The notes under the pieces are model-generated. The model saw only the letters and a program-made list of their open reading frames with translations. It was not told the DNA's origin and searched no databases. From positions 62,001-126,000 of the forward strand of contig NZ_CAKKMV010000003.1 in the NCBI RefSeq assembly GCF_918697865.1: 64,000 nt of DNA, in the 5' to 3' direction. The translations under genes and the position numbers were made by a program. This DNA is from Massilia sp. Bi118 (GTDB taxonomy: Bacteria > Pseudomonadota > Gammaproteobacteria > Burkholderiales > Burkholderiaceae_D). Positions 34,587 to 44,158 of the stretch are shown piece by piece (position 1 is the first letter of the stretch; each line of letters begins with the position of its first letter).

Positions 34587-37013
34587 TCAAGCGCGCATTC
34601 TGGCGCCGTGTTGTTGTTGCGCTGCCTGTGCGAGCGCGGCCATGATGGCCTCGACCGCATCGTCCTGCAGCGTCGATTGAGTATCTTGCAAGCCAAAGCG
34701 GAAAGCAAGACTTTTTTCATCTTGTTCCAAACCCTTGCCGCGATATTCATCAAATAAAACAACGGCTTGCACGAGCTTCCCGTTCGGGCTCAAAGCCAGT
34801 TCGGCCTTGAAGGCGTCGAGCAGCGCCTGCGCCGGAACGTCCTGTTTCACCACCAGTGCGAGGTCGCGGGTGGCGCCCGGGAACTTCGAGATTTCGGCAT
34901 ACGAAGGCACCACGCGTTCGCACAGCGCGGCCGCATCGACCTCGAACAGCACCGGCGCCTGCGGCAGGTCGTACTTCTGCAGCCAGCGCGGATGCAGCTC
35001 GCCGATGAAGCCGATCACCTTGCCGTCGAGCTCGACAGCAGCCGAGCGGCCCGGATGCAGCGCCGGATGCTCGAGCTTGCTGAAACGGAGCGTACGCGGC
35101 GCGAACAGCGCTTCCAGGTCGCCCTTGACGTCGAAGTAGTCGACCGCGCGGGTCGCCTGGCCCCACTGCTCGTCCGCAGACGGGCCGTAGGCCATGGCGG
35201 CCACGCGCTTCGGCTGGTCGAAGCCGGCGATGGACAGCGGACCGTCCTGGGCGGCCGGATTGCGGTGGAACACGGCGCCCACTTCGAACACGCGCACGCG
35301 GCCGGCCTTGCGGTTGACGTTGTAGCGCACGTTGGCGATCAGGCTGCCGATCAGGTTCGAGCGCATCACGCTCATCTGGCTGGCGATCGGATTCTGCAGC
35401 CTGATCGGGTCGGTATTGCCGGCAAAGTCAGCTTCCCACTGGCTTTCCACGAAGCTCATGTTGACCACTTCCTGATAGCCGAGGTCGGCCAGCTGGTGCC
35501 GGACCGCGAACAGCGAGCGCGTGTTTTCCGGCTCGATCAGCATGGCGGACGGCGCCACCGGCGGCAAGGCCGGGATGTTCTCGAAGCCGTAGACGCGCGC
35601 GACTTCCTCGATCAGGTCTTCCTCGATCTCGATATCGAAACGGTAGGACGGCGCGGTGACCGTGAAGCGGCCAGTCTCGCGCTCGAACGGCAGGCCGAGG
35701 CGGGTGAAGATGTCGGCGACGGTGTCGTCGTCGATCGCCACGCCGATCACCTTTTGCGCGCGCTCGGTGCGCAGCGTGACAGGCTGGCGCTGCGGGATGT
35801 TCACGATCTGGTCGTCGACCGGACCGACCTTGGTCGACGGCGTGCCGCAGATCTCGACGATCAGCGCGGTGATGCGCTCGATGCGCTCGACGGTGCCGGC
35901 ATAGTCGACGCCGCGCTCGTAGCGGTGCGACGCATCGGTCGAGAAATTGAAGCGGCGCGCGCGGCCCTGGATGGCGCTCGGCCACCAGAATGCGGCTTCC
36001 AGGTAGATGTCGGTGGTGTCCAGCGTGACGGCGGTCGAATCGCCGCCCATGATGCCGGCCAGCGACTCAAGCTGCTTCTCGTCGGCGATCACACCGACCC
36101 ATTCGTCGACTTCGATCGTGTTGCCGTTCAGGAGCTTGAGCGTCTCGCCCTTGCGGCCCCAGCGCACGTCGATGCCGCCATGGATCCTGGCCAGGTCGAA
36201 CACGTGCGAAGGCTGGCCGGATTCCAGCATCACGTAGTTGGAGATGTCGACCAGGGCCGACACCGAGCGCTGGCCGCTGCGTTCCAGGCGGCGCTTCATC
36301 CACTCGGGGGTGGCGGCGCGCGCGTTCAGGCCGCGGATCACGCGGCCGCTGAAACGGCCGCACAGGTCGGGCGCCGAGACTTTGACAGGCAGGACTTCGG
36401 CTGTGGTCACCGGCACGATGCGCGCGGCCGGCTGGCTCAGCTTTGATCCGGTCAGGGCCGCCACTTCGCGCGCCACGCCCAGCACCGACAGGCAGTCCGC
36501 CTTGTTCGGGGTCAGCTTGATGGTGAACTTCTGGTCGTTCAGGCCCAGGTAGTCGCGGATGTTCTGACCGACCGGCGCGTCTTCCGGCAGTTCCATCAGG
36601 CCGCTGCCCTCTTCCGAGATTTTCAGTTCCTTGGCCGAGCACATCATGCCCTGCGACTCGACGCCACGCAGCTTGCCGACCTTGATTTCGAAAGGCTTGC
36701 CGTCGGCGCCAGGCGGCAGCACGGCGCCGGCCCTTGCGCAGATCGCCTTCATGCCCGCGCGTACGTTGGGCGCGCCGCAGACGATGTTCAACAGCGTGCC
36801 TGTGCCGACGTCGACCTGGCAGACGTTCAGGCGGTCCGCGTTCGGGTGCTTGGCGACTTCCTTGATTTCGGCGACCACGACGTTCGAGAACGGCGGCGCG
36901 ACCGCTTCCACCTCTTCGACTTCGAGGCCGGACATGGTGAGCAGGTGGGCCAGTTCGTCCGAATTCATCTTCGGATCGACCATGGAACGGAGCCAGTTTT
37001 CGGAGAATTGCAT
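34587..37013 (-). CDS. pheT: Phenylalanyl-tRNA synthetase beta subunit
   Basis: 808 aa, full length. N-terminal tRNA-binding OB domain (about 40-150, [15 protein letters not shown]), B3/B4 editing domain, B5 domain, core and C-terminal anticodon-binding FDX-ACB domain (about 710-800, [13 protein letters not shown]). With PheS it forms the (alpha-beta)2 enzyme charging tRNA-Phe. It is separated from pheS by a 157-bp gap filled by a large palindrome, unusual since the two are usually almost contiguous. Confidence 0.97.
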   Translation of the reverse strand: MQFSENWLRSMVDPKMNSDELAHLLTMSGLEVEEVEAVAPPFSNVVVAEIKEVAKHPNADRLNVCQVDVGTGTLLNIVCGAPNVRAGMKAICARAGAVLPPGADGKPFEIKVGKLRGVESQGMMCSAKELKISEEGSGLMELPEDAPVGQNIRDYLGLNDQKFTIKLTPNKADCLSVLGVAREVAALTGSKLSQPAARIVPVTTAEVLPVKVSAPDLCGRFSGRVIRGLNARAATPEWMKRRLERSGQRSVSALVDISNYVMLESGQPSHVFDLARIHGGIDVRWGRKGETLKLLNGNTIEVDEWVGVIADEKQLESLAGIMGGDSTAVTLDTTDIYLEAAFWWPSAIQGRARRFNFSTDASHRYERGVDYAGTVERIERITALIVEICGTPSTKVGPVDDQIVNIPQRQPVTLRTERAQKVIGVAIDDDTVADIFTRLGLPFERETGRFTVTAPSYRFDIEIEEDLIEEVARVYGFENIPALPPVAPSAMLIEPENTRSLFAVRHQLADLGYQEVVNMSFVESQWEADFAGNTDPIRLQNPIASQMSVMRSNLIGSLIANVRYNVNRKAGRVRVFEVGAVFHRNPAAQDGPLSIAGFDQPKRVAAMAYGPSADEQWGQATRAVDYFDVKGDLEALFAPRTLRFSKLEHPALHPGRSAAVELDGKVIGFIGELHPRWLQKYDLPQAPVLFEVDAAALCERVVPSYAEISKFPGATRDLALVVKQDVPAQALLDAFKAELALSPNGKLVQAVVLFDEYRGKGLEQDEKSLAFRFGLQDTQSTLQDDAVEAIMAALAQAAQQQHGARMRA

Positions 37014-37048
37014 GTTTGTGCCTTTTATAGGTCTTAAGTGTGCGTTTC

Positions 37049-37170
37049 AAATGGCCTCAGAAACCGTAGCGAGCAGGGCTCAGTTTCGCGGGAGAAGCGC
37101 AGTCGTACGAAAGTACGGCGAGCATCGCAGCGCGAAAATGTGCCCGCGCAGTAGGTTTATGAGGCCATTT
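37049..37170. repeat. 122-bp imperfect palindrome between pheS and pheT
   Basis: Left half starts AAATGGCCTCAGAAACC and right half ends GGTTTATGAGGCCATTT; the two halves stay largely complementary through TTTCGCG and GCG blocks to a centre at CGTACGAAAGTACG (about 37107-37120). It fills nearly all the space between the pheS stop and pheT start. It resembles a non-autonomous palindromic element (MITE-like). No other copy was found in this window. Confidence 0.7.
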
Positions 37171-38190
37171 TTAGTTGAACTGCTTCAGGAAACGGAGGTC
37201 ACCCTCATAAAAGAGGCGCAGGTCGTTGATCCCGTAACGCAGCATGGTCAGGCGCTCGAGGCCGGAGCCGAACGCGAAGCCGATGTATTTTTCAGGGTCG
37301 AGGCCGAAGTTGCGCACCACGATCGGGTGCACCTGGCCGGCGCCCGAGACTTCCAGCCAGCGGCCCTTCAGCGGACCGGAACCGAAGGCGATGTCGATCT
37401 CGGCCGACGGTTCGGTGAAGGGGAAGTAGGACGGACGGAAGCGCACCTGCAAGTCGTCGGTCTCGAAGAAGGCCTTCACGAAGTTCAGGTACACGCCCTT
37501 CAGGTCGGCGAAGCTGATGTTCTCGCCGATCCACAGGCCTTCGACCTGGTGGAACATCGGCGAGTGGGTGGCGTCGCTGTCGACGCGGTAGGTGCGGCCC
37601 GGCGCGATCACCTTGATCGGCGGCGTGTGGGTGCGGGCATACCGCACCTGCATCGGGCTGGTGTGGGTGCGCAGCAGCAGCGGCTTGCCGGTGCTGTCCT
37701 CACCCTCGATGTAGAAGGTGTCCTGCATCGAACGCGCCGGGTGGTTTTCCGGGCTGTTCAGTGCGGTGAAGTTGGTCCAGTCGGTCTCGATTTCCGGACC
37801 GTCGGCCACGTCGAAGCCGATCGAGCGGAAGATCTGTTCGACCCGTTCCCAGCTGCGCATGACCGGGTGGATGCCACCCGTCGAGCGGCCGCGGCCCGGC
37901 AGCGTGACGTCGATGCTTTCCGCATTCAGGCGCGCCATCAGCTGGGCGTTCGCAAGATCTTCGCGGCGGGCCGTCAGGGCCTGTTCGATTTTTTCTTTCG
38001 CGGCGTTGATCAGGGCGCCCTGCGCCTTGCGCTGGTCCGGGTCGAGCTTGCCGAGGCCCTTCATCAGTTCGGTCACCTGGCCGGTCTTGCCCAGGTATTT
38101 CGCTTTTGCGTTTTCCAGCGCGGCAGCGTCTTGTGCGGCTGCGAAATCTGCTTGAGCCGAGACGACGAGTTCTTCCAGCGACGAGTTCAT
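37171..38190 (-). CDS. pheS: Phenylalanyl-tRNA synthetase alpha subunit
   Basis: 339 aa from the ATG at 38190. Catalytic subunit with N-terminal coiled coil, class II motif 2 ([16 protein letters not shown]) and motif 3 ([18 protein letters not shown]). It makes Phe-tRNA together with PheT. A terminator-type hairpin stands between rplT and this gene, in the place where E. coli has the pheM attenuator. Confidence 0.97.
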   Translation of the reverse strand: MNSSLEELVVSAQADFAAAQDAAALENAKAKYLGKTGQVTELMKGLGKLDPDQRKAQGALINAAKEKIEQALTARREDLANAQLMARLNAESIDVTLPGRGRSTGGIHPVMRSWERVEQIFRSIGFDVADGPEIETDWTNFTALNSPENHPARSMQDTFYIEGEDSTGKPLLLRTHTSPMQVRYARTHTPPIKVIAPGRTYRVDSDATHSPMFHQVEGLWIGENISFADLKGVYLNFVKAFFETDDLQVRFRPSYFPFTEPSAEIDIAFGSGPLKGRWLEVSGAGQVHPIVVRNFGLDPEKYIGFAFGSGLERLTMLRYGINDLRLFYEGDLRFLKQFN

Positions 38191-38233
38191 GCTTGTTCTT
38201 TTCCTGTTTTGAATGGCGGGGAACGCCAGAATC

Positions 38234-38269
38234 AAAAACGGGGCATCGGTCCTTCAACCTTTGCCCCGT
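38234..38269 (-). terminator. Terminator or attenuator in the pheS leader
   Basis: On the minus strand the arms ACGGGGCA and TGCCCCGT (8 bp, perfect; plus-strand 38062-free positions 38262-38269 and 38238-38245) enclose a 16-nt loop and are followed by TTTTT. It lies 48 nt before the pheS ATG and 60 nt after rplT. No Phe-rich leader peptide of the pheM kind was found. Confidence 0.7.
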
Positions 38270-38326
38270 CCTTTTTGCGCCGGCGGCTTTCACCGCGGCG
38301 CTGTACAACTGTGTGCTGAGCTGAAA

Positions 38327-38686
38327 TTAAGCAGCCAGCTTGGTCTTGACGGTGTTCACGATAGCGGCAAATGCCGGCTTGTCGTTCACAGCCATGTCGG
38401 CCAGGACTTTACGGTCCAGTTCAATCGCGGCTTTCTTCAGGCCGTTCATGAATGCGCTGTAGGTCATGCCGTGCGAACGCGAAGCCGCGTTGATACGGGT
38501 GATCCACAGTGCGCGGAAGACGCGCTTCTTGTTGCGGCGGTCGCGGTATGCGTACTGGCCAGCGCGCATGACTGCTTGCTTGGCAATACGGAATACTTTA
38601 CTGCGGCGGCCACGGTAGCCTTTGGCAAGTTCAAGAACCTTCTTGTGACGGGCACGTGCAGTAACCCCACGTTTTACTCGAGGCAT
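38327..38686 (-). CDS. rplT: 50S ribosomal protein L20
   Basis: 119 aa, standard length, very basic; begins [18 protein letters not shown] as expected. Binds 23S rRNA early in 50S assembly and in other bacteria represses its own operon by binding the leader mRNA. It is 20 nt downstream of rpmI. Confidence 0.98.
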   Translation of the reverse strand: MPRVKRGVTARARHKKVLELAKGYRGRRSKVFRIAKQAVMRAGQYAYRDRRNKKRVFRALWITRINAASRSHGMTYSAFMNGLKKAAIELDRKVLADMAVNDKPAFAAIVNTVKTKLAA

Positions 38687-38706
38687 ATTCGCTCCTTAGT
38701 GTGAGA

Positions 38707-38907
38707 TTAGACGGCCGACGGCATCATGCGGTAAACGCTGGTCACGTCCGACGCATTGATGTTACGGGTGCCACGCAGCTGGCGCTTGTTCTTGGTGGTC
38801 TTCTTGGTCAGGATGTGACGCTTGAACGCCATACCCGATTTGACGGTACCACCCGGACGCACGCGAAAACGCTTCTTCGCGGAGCTTTTGGTTTTCATTT
38901 TTGGCAT
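38707..38907 (-). CDS. rpmI: 50S ribosomal protein L35
   Basis: 66 aa, [14 protein letters not shown] start and strongly basic. The ATG at 38907 is preferred over the in-frame ATG at 38913 because GAGGG lies 9 nt upstream of the former and too close to the latter. Part of infC-rpmI-rplT. Confidence 0.96.
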   Translation of the reverse strand: MPKMKTKSSAKKRFRVRPGGTVKSGMAFKRHILTKKTTKNKRQLRGTRNINASDVTSVYRMMPSAV

Positions 38908-39253
38908 AGTCATCTGCCCTCTTAGAGGCAGCCTCATATGTAACAGGATTGCAGGTGGCAGCAACGCTGCTCTTGGATGCCTGCTTTCACTTGTTTCTGC
39001 AGCAGAAGCGAGTCCACTACAGTCTTGCATTCCCGCATTTTGAAATACGAGAACCGCAGATGTTACCACAGGTTTGCGGATTCGTGGGCATGGGATGCCC
39101 ACCCTACGCGGATTCGTAGGGTGGGCACCACGCGCCCACGCTTCCGAACGCGGATCGCCGGCGGTCTATCCGCAAAAGAAATAGGCCAGGCCCGGGCCGC
39201 AGGCGCACCTGGGGCCCGGGTCCGGCCCGGCATGGCTCACAGCGAAGGAAGAA
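38908..39253. other. 346-bp gap between infC and rpmI
   Basis: Longer than the roughly 100 nt usual here. It contains the family B repeat pair at 39083-39140 and a GC-rich hairpin with 8-bp perfect arms CCCGGGCC (39191-39198) and GGCCCGGG (39213-39220), the latter just after the infC stop. It probably separates infC mRNA from rpmI-rplT mRNA or allows a separate promoter; no clear promoter was seen. Confidence 0.5.
39083..39140. repeat. Family B intergenic palindrome pair
   Basis: CGTGGGCATGGGATGCCCAC followed by CCTAC (39083-39107) and the inverted unit GTAGGGTGGGCACCACGCGC through CCACG (39116-39140). Same family as 5731-5807, 28209-28265 and 42097-42121. Confidence 0.8.
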
Positions 39254-39778
39254 TTATTTCTTCTTCTTCGGCGCGACCACCATGATCATCTGGCGGCCTT
39301 CCATCTTCGGAAACTGCTCGACCTGGCCATACGGCTCCAGGTCGGTGCGCAGGCGCTCGAGCATACGGGCGCCGATGTCCTGGTGGGCCATCTCGCGGCC
39401 GCGGAAGCGCAGCGTGATCTTGGTCTTGTCGCCTTCCTCGAGGAACTTCACCAGATTGCGCAGCTTGATGGTGTAGTCGCCCTCGTCCGTACCCGGACGG
39501 AACTTGACTTCCTTGACCTGGATGATCTTCTGCTTCAGCTTCGCTTCGTGCGCGCGCTTCTGTTCCGAGTACTTGAACTTGCCGTAGTCCATCAGGCGGC
39601 AGACCGGCGGAGTCGCATTCGGGGCGATTTCCACCAGATCGACGTTCGCTTCTTCAGCCAGACGAAACGCTTCGGCCAGGCTCACAATGCCCAGCGGCTC
39701 GTTTTCCACCCCGCTCAGACGCATTTCAGGATGGGTGATTTCGCCATTGATGCGATGTGACGACTTGTCAGTAGCTAT
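39254..39778 (-). CDS. infC: Translation initiation factor IF-3, AUA start
   Basis: 174 aa when begun at the ATA at 39778, which gives the expected N-terminus [19 protein letters not shown]; the first ATG (39724) would remove 18 conserved residues. AAAGGA lies 6 nt before the ATA. IF3 discriminates against non-AUG starts, and its own rare start codon (AUU in E. coli) lets it repress its synthesis; AUA here fits the same autoregulation. The rest ([22 protein letters not shown], given in part) is canonical. It follows thrS by 51 nt. Confidence 0.95.
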   Translation of the reverse strand: MATDKSSHRINGEITHPEMRLSGVENEPLGIVSLAEAFRLAEEANVDLVEIAPNATPPVCRLMDYGKFKYSEQKRAHEAKLKQKIIQVKEVKFRPGTDEGDYTIKLRNLVKFLEEGDKTKITLRFRGREMAHQDIGARMLERLRTDLEPYGQVEQFPKMEGRQMIMVVAPKKKK

Positions 39779-39829
39779 GGTGTTTCCTTTTAAAGTTGAT
39801 TTGATCGGGCCGTCTCAAGGCGCAAAAGT

Positions 39830-41740
39830 TTACTTCGCCTTGGTTGCTACCTCGCCTTGGAGGCGTTCCAGCAGCGCATCGACGGACATGACGCCCAGGT
39901 CGACATTGCCACGTGCGCGAACGGCCACAGTGTTGGCATCCCGCTCTTTATCACCGACAACTAAGATGTACGGCAGTTTTTGGACGGAGTGCTCCCGGAT
40001 TTTATAGGTAATCTTCTCGTTCCGCAAATCAGCGTGAACACGCAGGCCTGCCGCTTTCAGGCGCGCCTCGACTTCTTTCACATAGGAAGCTTGCGCGTCG
40101 GAAATATTCAGAATTGCAACCTGGACCGGCGCAAGCCACAGCGGCAGCGCACCCGCATAGTTCTCGATCAGGATACCGATGAAACGCTCCATCGAGCCGA
40201 CGATCGCGCGGTGCAGCATGACCGGCACCTTGCGGGTATTGTCTTCGGCCACGTATTCGGCGCCCAGGCGGCCCGGCATCGAGAAGTCGACCTGCATGGT
40301 GCCGACCTGCCACGGACGGCCGAGGCTGTCCTTCAGGTGGTACTCGATCTTCGGGCCGTAGAAGGCGCCCTCGCCCGGCAGCTCGGTCCACTCCACGCCG
40401 CAGCCGCGCAGGGCCGAACGCAGGGCTTCCTCGGCCTGGTCCCAGACTTCGTCGGTGCCGATGCGGTTTTCCGGACGCAGCGCGATCTTGACGTCGATGT
40501 TCGCGAAGCCGAAGTCCTCGTACACCTTCATCGCCTGCGCATGGAAGGCGATCACTTCCGGCGCGATCTGCTCTTCGGTGCAGAACACGTGGCCGTCGTC
40601 CTGGGTAAAGCCGCGGACGCGCATCAGGCCGTGCAGCGCGCCCGAGGACTCGTTGCGGTGGCACTGGCCGAACTCGCCGTAGCGCAGCGGCAGGTCGCGG
40701 TAGGAACGCAGGCCGGCGTTATAGATCTGCACGTGGCCCGGGCAGTTCATCGGCTTCAGCGCGTAGGAACGGTTCTCCGACTCGGTGGTGAACATGTTGT
40801 CGCGGTAGTTGTCCCAGTGACCGGTCTTCTGCCACAGGGTCACGTCCAGGATCTGCGGCGCCTTGACTTCGTTGTAGCCGGTGGTCTGGTAGGTCTTGCG
40901 CATGTACTGCTCGACCTGCTGCCACACGGTCCAGCCTTTCGGGTGCCAGAAGATCAGGCCCGGCGCTTCTTCCTGGAAGTGGAACAGGTCGAGCGCCTTG
41001 CCGAGCTTGCGGTGGTCGCGCTTTTCCGCTTCTTCCAGCATGTGCAGGTACTGCTCTTGGTCTTCCTTCCTGGCCCAGGCGGTGCCATACACGCGCTGCA
41101 GCATCTCGTTCTTCGAGTCGCCGCGCCAGTAGGCGCCTGCCAGCTTCATCAGCTTGAAGACCTTCAGCTTGCCGGTCGAGGGCACGTGCGGGCCGCGGCA
41201 CAGGTCGGTGAACTTGCCTTCCGAGTACAGCGAGACGTCCTCGTTCGCCGGGATCGAGGCGATGATCTCGGCCTTGTAGTCTTCGCCGATCGATTTGAAA
41301 TAGGCGACGGCCTCGTCGCGCGGCAGCACCTTGCGGCTGACCGGCTCGTCCTTCTTGGCCAGTTCCGCCATTTTCTTTTCGATCGCAGCCAGGTCGTCCG
41401 GGGTGAACGGGCGCTTGTAAGAGAAGTCGTAGTAGAAGCCGTTCTCGATGACCGGGCCGATGGTGACCTGGGCTTCCGGGAACAGTTCCTTGACGGCATA
41501 CGCTAACAGGTGCGCGGTCGAGTGGCGGATCACGTCCAGGCCTTCCGGGTCCTTGTCGGTGACGATGGCGAGATCGGCATCGTTCTCGATCAGGAAGGAG
41601 GTGTCGACCACCTTGCCGTCGACCTTGCCGGCCAGCGCGGCCTTGGCCAGGCTCGGGGCGATACTCGAGGCCACCTGGGCCACGGTGACCGGGCCTTCGA
41701 ATTGACGGCTGGAGCCGTCCGGAAGTCGCACATTCAGCAT
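39830..41740 (-). CDS. thrS: Threonyl-tRNA synthetase
   Basis: 636 aa from the ATG at 41740 ([10 protein letters not shown]), with GGAG 7 nt upstream. N-terminal TGS domain, editing domain ([24 protein letters not shown]), class II catalytic core ([22 protein letters not shown]) and anticodon-binding domain. Charges tRNA-Thr and clears Ser-tRNA-Thr. First protein gene of the translation cluster. Its leader holds a terminator and a short Thr-rich frame. Confidence 0.97.
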   Translation of the reverse strand: MLNVRLPDGSSRQFEGPVTVAQVASSIAPSLAKAALAGKVDGKVVDTSFLIENDADLAIVTDKDPEGLDVIRHSTAHLLAYAVKELFPEAQVTIGPVIENGFYYDFSYKRPFTPDDLAAIEKKMAELAKKDEPVSRKVLPRDEAVAYFKSIGEDYKAEIIASIPANEDVSLYSEGKFTDLCRGPHVPSTGKLKVFKLMKLAGAYWRGDSKNEMLQRVYGTAWARKEDQEQYLHMLEEAEKRDHRKLGKALDLFHFQEEAPGLIFWHPKGWTVWQQVEQYMRKTYQTTGYNEVKAPQILDVTLWQKTGHWDNYRDNMFTTESENRSYALKPMNCPGHVQIYNAGLRSYRDLPLRYGEFGQCHRNESSGALHGLMRVRGFTQDDGHVFCTEEQIAPEVIAFHAQAMKVYEDFGFANIDVKIALRPENRIGTDEVWDQAEEALRSALRGCGVEWTELPGEGAFYGPKIEYHLKDSLGRPWQVGTMQVDFSMPGRLGAEYVAEDNTRKVPVMLHRAIVGSMERFIGILIENYAGALPLWLAPVQVAILNISDAQASYVKEVEARLKAAGLRVHADLRNEKITYKIREHSVQKLPYILVVGDKERDANTVAVRARGNVDLGVMSVDALLERLQGEVATKAK

Positions 41741-41809
41741 CTTGATCTCCAATCGGCGCCGGTTGCGCCCGTTAAGATTAGTAAAATTGAAACGTAAAGT
41801 ATTGGGACG

Positions 41810-41837
41810 AAAAAAAACGCGCACCAGGCGCGTTTTT
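41810..41837 (-). terminator. Terminator or attenuator in the thrS leader
   Basis: On the minus strand AACGCGC and GCGCGTT (7-bp stem, 5-nt loop) are followed by a run of T (8 in a row including the stem end). It is 69 nt before the thrS ATG and 130 nt after tRNA-Val, too far to be only the tRNA's own terminator. Confidence 0.75.
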
Positions 41838-41885
41838 AAGTAGTGTCGTCGAGCTTTTTACAGACAAAAGCACACCATACCGCGT

Positions 41886-41927
41886 CTAGCGATTCCCCCA
41901 CAACATCGTTGTAGTTCGCGGTGTCAT
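41886..41927 (-). CDS. Candidate Thr-rich leader peptide before thrS
   Basis: 13 codons reading MTPRTTTMLWGNR: four of 13 residues are Thr (codons ACA, ACT, ACA, ACG). It lies between tRNA-Val and the terminator in the thrS leader. Segments ACCGCG (in the peptide) and CGCGGT (after it) could pair, leaving room for an attenuation switch. The ribosome site is weak, and a competing 43-codon open frame covers the same stretch, so this is a hypothesis. Confidence 0.3.
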   Translation of the reverse strand: MTPRTTTMLWGNR

Positions 41928-41967
41928 AACCGTCGGTGCCTTTCTCGCTCTTATATCTGAAGTATTC

Positions 41968-42044
41968 TGGTGGGCGGTGCAGAATTCGAATCTGCGACCC
42001 CTTGGATGTCGACCAAGTATTCTAACCAGCTGAACTAACCGCCC
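41968..42044 (-). tRNA. tRNA-Val (anticodon GAC)
   Basis: 77 nt with encoded CCA. Acceptor GGGCGGT pairs with ACCGCCC; D arm TAGTTCAGCTGGTTAGAAT; anticodon stem CTTGG/CCAAG with loop TCGACAT, anticodon GAC; T arm GCAGA-TTCGAAT-TCTGC. Position 33 is C rather than the near-universal U. tRNA-Val(GAC) just upstream of thrS is a known arrangement in Burkholderiales. Confidence 0.93.
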
Positions 42045-42096
42045 GTATGCCGCCATTATAGGGGCTATGCTGCAGATGCGCAAGGAGGCACGTTTT

Positions 42097-42121
42097 GGTG
42101 GGCACGGCGTGCCCACCCTAC
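42097..42121. repeat. Family B intergenic palindrome, single unit
   Basis: GGTGGGCACGGCGTGCCCAC followed by CCTAC. One unit of the family found as inverted pairs at 5731-5807, 28209-28265 and 39083-39140. It lies between tRNA-Val and the CDF exporter gene. Confidence 0.7.
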
Positions 42122-42149
42122 TATACTGCCGGCTCTTCATCATTCAACT

Positions 42150-43070
42150 ATGCCCATGTCCGATCACGCCTCCTCCGCCCACCTGCACGCCCACCTCGAC
42201 GGCGATGCCCGCCACGGCCACGTCATCGAGGGCCGCAGCCAGGCCGCGATGGGATTCGCGCTGGGGCTGACCCTGCTGTTCGCGCTGATCGAGGTGGTGA
42301 CCGGCTTCATGTCGAATTCGCTGGCCCTGATCTCGGACGCCGGCCACATGGTGACCGACGCCGCCGCCCTCGGCCTGGCGCTGATGGCCCAGCTGATCGC
42401 GCGCCGCCCGCCTTCGAGCCGCCACTCCTTCGGCTTCGTGCGCGCCGAGGCGCTGGCCGCTTTCGTCAACAGCCTGGCGATGCTGCTGCTGGTGTGCTGG
42501 ATCGTCTACGAGGCGGCGCAGCGCCTGCTCAAGCCCGAGTCCGTGCAAGGCGGCACCGTGTTCGTGGTCGCCGCCATCGGGGCCTGCATCAATATCCTGG
42601 TGGCCTGGGTGCTGACGCGCGGCGAGCAGAGCATCAACACGCGCGCCGCCCTGGTCAACGTGCTGGGCGACCTGCTCGGCTCGGTAGCCGCGATCGCCGC
42701 CGGCGCCATCATCCACTTCACGGGCTGGGTGCGGATCGATCCCATCCTGTCGATCTTCGTGTCGATGCTGATCCTGAAATCGACCATCGGCGTGCTGCGC
42801 GAGTCCTACCACTTCCTGATGGAGGGCGTGCCGGACCAGATCGATTACCTGGGCGTCGGCGCCGACCTGGCCGCCGTGCCGGGCGTGCTGTCGGTGCACG
42901 ACCTGCATGTGTGGGACATGTCGCCGGGCGAGCCTGCGCTGATCGGGCACCTGGAAATCGCCGACCTGACTGCCTGGCCGGAGGTGCTGCGGGCCGTGAA
43001 GCAGATGCTGCTCGACAAGCACTCGATCGATCACGTGACCCTGCAGCCGGAAGTCCATGGCGATCACTGA
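42150..43070 (+). CDS. Cation diffusion facilitator (CzcD-type zinc/cobalt exporter)
   Basis: 306 aa (304 if begun at the second ATG, 42156). His-rich N-terminus (HASSAHLHAHLDGDARHGH, cytosolic), six membrane helices, the transport-site motif SDAGHMVTDA on helix 2 and a second Asp site in NVLGDLLGS on helix 5, then a C-terminal cytosolic domain (VHDLHVWDMSPG). Exports Zn2+ or related ions in exchange for protons. No metal regulator gene is adjacent. Confidence 0.92.
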   Translation: MPMSDHASSAHLHAHLDGDARHGHVIEGRSQAAMGFALGLTLLFALIEVVTGFMSNSLALISDAGHMVTDAAALGLALMAQLIARRPPSSRHSFGFVRAEALAAFVNSLAMLLLVCWIVYEAAQRLLKPESVQGGTVFVVAAIGACINILVAWVLTRGEQSINTRAALVNVLGDLLGSVAAIAAGAIIHFTGWVRIDPILSIFVSMLILKSTIGVLRESYHFLMEGVPDQIDYLGVGADLAAVPGVLSVHDLHVWDMSPGEPALIGHLEIADLTAWPEVLRAVKQMLLDKHSIDHVTLQPEVHGDH

Positions 43071-43148
43071 CAGGCTGTACTGAGCAGCGTGTCAGCGGCT
43101 TCCGACCCAGTGTCGAGGCGCGCGCCGATAGGACGTAGTGGATGGGCA

Positions 43149-43163
43149 TGCCGATAATCGGCA
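43149..43163. promoter_or_regulatory. Palindrome at the start of the flavoprotein gene
   Basis: TGCCGAT-A-ATCGGCA, perfect 7-1-7, ending 1 nt before the ATG at 43165 and flanked by GGGCA/CATGCC, which extends the symmetry imperfectly. It occupies the place of the ribosome site, so it could be an operator or an mRNA hairpin limiting translation. Confidence 0.45.
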
Positions 43164-43164
43164 C

Positions 43165-44145
43165 ATGCCTAATCAAGAACAAGTCTACGACACTCTGATC
43201 GTCGGCGGCGGCCCCGGCGGGCTGACCGCCGCCATCTACCTGCGCCGCTTCACCCGCAGCGTCGCCCTGGTCGACAAGGGCAACAGCCGCCTGCGCCTGA
43301 TCCCCGTCTCGCACAACTACCCCGGCTTTCCGGAGGGCGTGCCCGGCAACGTCCTGCTCGGCAACCTGACGGTCCAGCTGGAGCGCTATGGCGGCGCCGT
43401 GATGCCGGGCGAGATCCTCGACCTGCGCATCGAGGACGGCCTGTTCGTCGCCGACTACGCCGCCGAAGACGCGCCGGAGGGAGAGTGCACGCAGCTGCGC
43501 GCCCACACCGTGATCCTGGCCACCGGCGTGGCCGACGCCGGCCTGCCGATCGAGAACTGGCGCGAAGCGATCGCCTTCGGCGCGCTCCGCCTCTGCCCCG
43601 TCTGCGACGGCTTCGACGTGATGGACAAGCGCATCGCCGTCGCCACCGCGGAAACGAATCCGGTCGGCCACGCCCTCTTCATGCGCACCTTCAGCGAAGA
43701 CGTCACCCTGTTCGAACGCGGCTCGCCGTCGATGCTCGACGACGACGACCGCCGCCGCCTCGACGCCGCCGGCGTGCGCCTGGTCGAATCGCCGCTGCTG
43801 TCGGTGACCCTGGATACATCGATGAAGCCGGTGATGCACACCGAGGATGGCGAGGAATACTCGGCCGACGTGTTCTACCCGATGCTCGGCGAGAAGGCGC
43901 GCTCGAACCTGGCCGCGAAGCTGGGCGCGCGGACCGCGCAGTGCGACGAGCTGGTGGTCGACGCCCACTACGCCACCTCGGTGCCCGGCCTGTACGCGAT
44001 CGGCGACGTGGTCGTCGGCCTGAACCAGATCGCGGTGGCGACGGGCGGCGCGGCGCGGGCGGCGGTGCGCATCCACAACCAGTTGCCGCCGGCGCTGCGC
44101 CAGGCGCCGCCACGGCCGGCGCAGGCCGGCTGGACCGCCACCTGA
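43165..44145 (+). CDS. Thioredoxin-reductase-like FAD/NAD(P)H oxidoreductase
   Basis: 326 aa from the ATG at 43165. FAD-binding GGGPGG at 14-19, redox CPVCDG with C144 and C147 where thioredoxin reductases have CxxC, and the C-terminal FAD motif YAIGDVVVGLNQIAVATGGA. Length matches TrxB, but the protein diverges from housekeeping TrxB (for example NYPGFPEGVPGNVLL and a variable NADPH domain), so the partner may be another disulfide protein. A palindrome replaces a clear ribosome site. Confidence 0.85.
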   Translation: MPNQEQVYDTLIVGGGPGGLTAAIYLRRFTRSVALVDKGNSRLRLIPVSHNYPGFPEGVPGNVLLGNLTVQLERYGGAVMPGEILDLRIEDGLFVADYAAEDAPEGECTQLRAHTVILATGVADAGLPIENWREAIAFGALRLCPVCDGFDVMDKRIAVATAETNPVGHALFMRTFSEDVTLFERGSPSMLDDDDRRRLDAAGVRLVESPLLSVTLDTSMKPVMHTEDGEEYSADVFYPMLGEKARSNLAAKLGARTAQCDELVVDAHYATSVPGLYAIGDVVVGLNQIAVATGGAARAAVRIHNQLPPALRQAPPRPAQAGWTAT

Positions 44146-44158
44146 GAAAGGCATCCCC

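Noticed and set aside
34767-36446. 559-codon open frame opposite pheT
   Set aside because: Same reason; pheT is unmistakable on the other strand.
41836-41967. 43-codon open frame in the thrS leader ending at the terminator (contains YNDVVGESLDAVWCAFVC)
   Set aside because: No start codon or ribosome site; it could be a relic of an element inserted at tRNA-Val, but nothing recognisable supports that.
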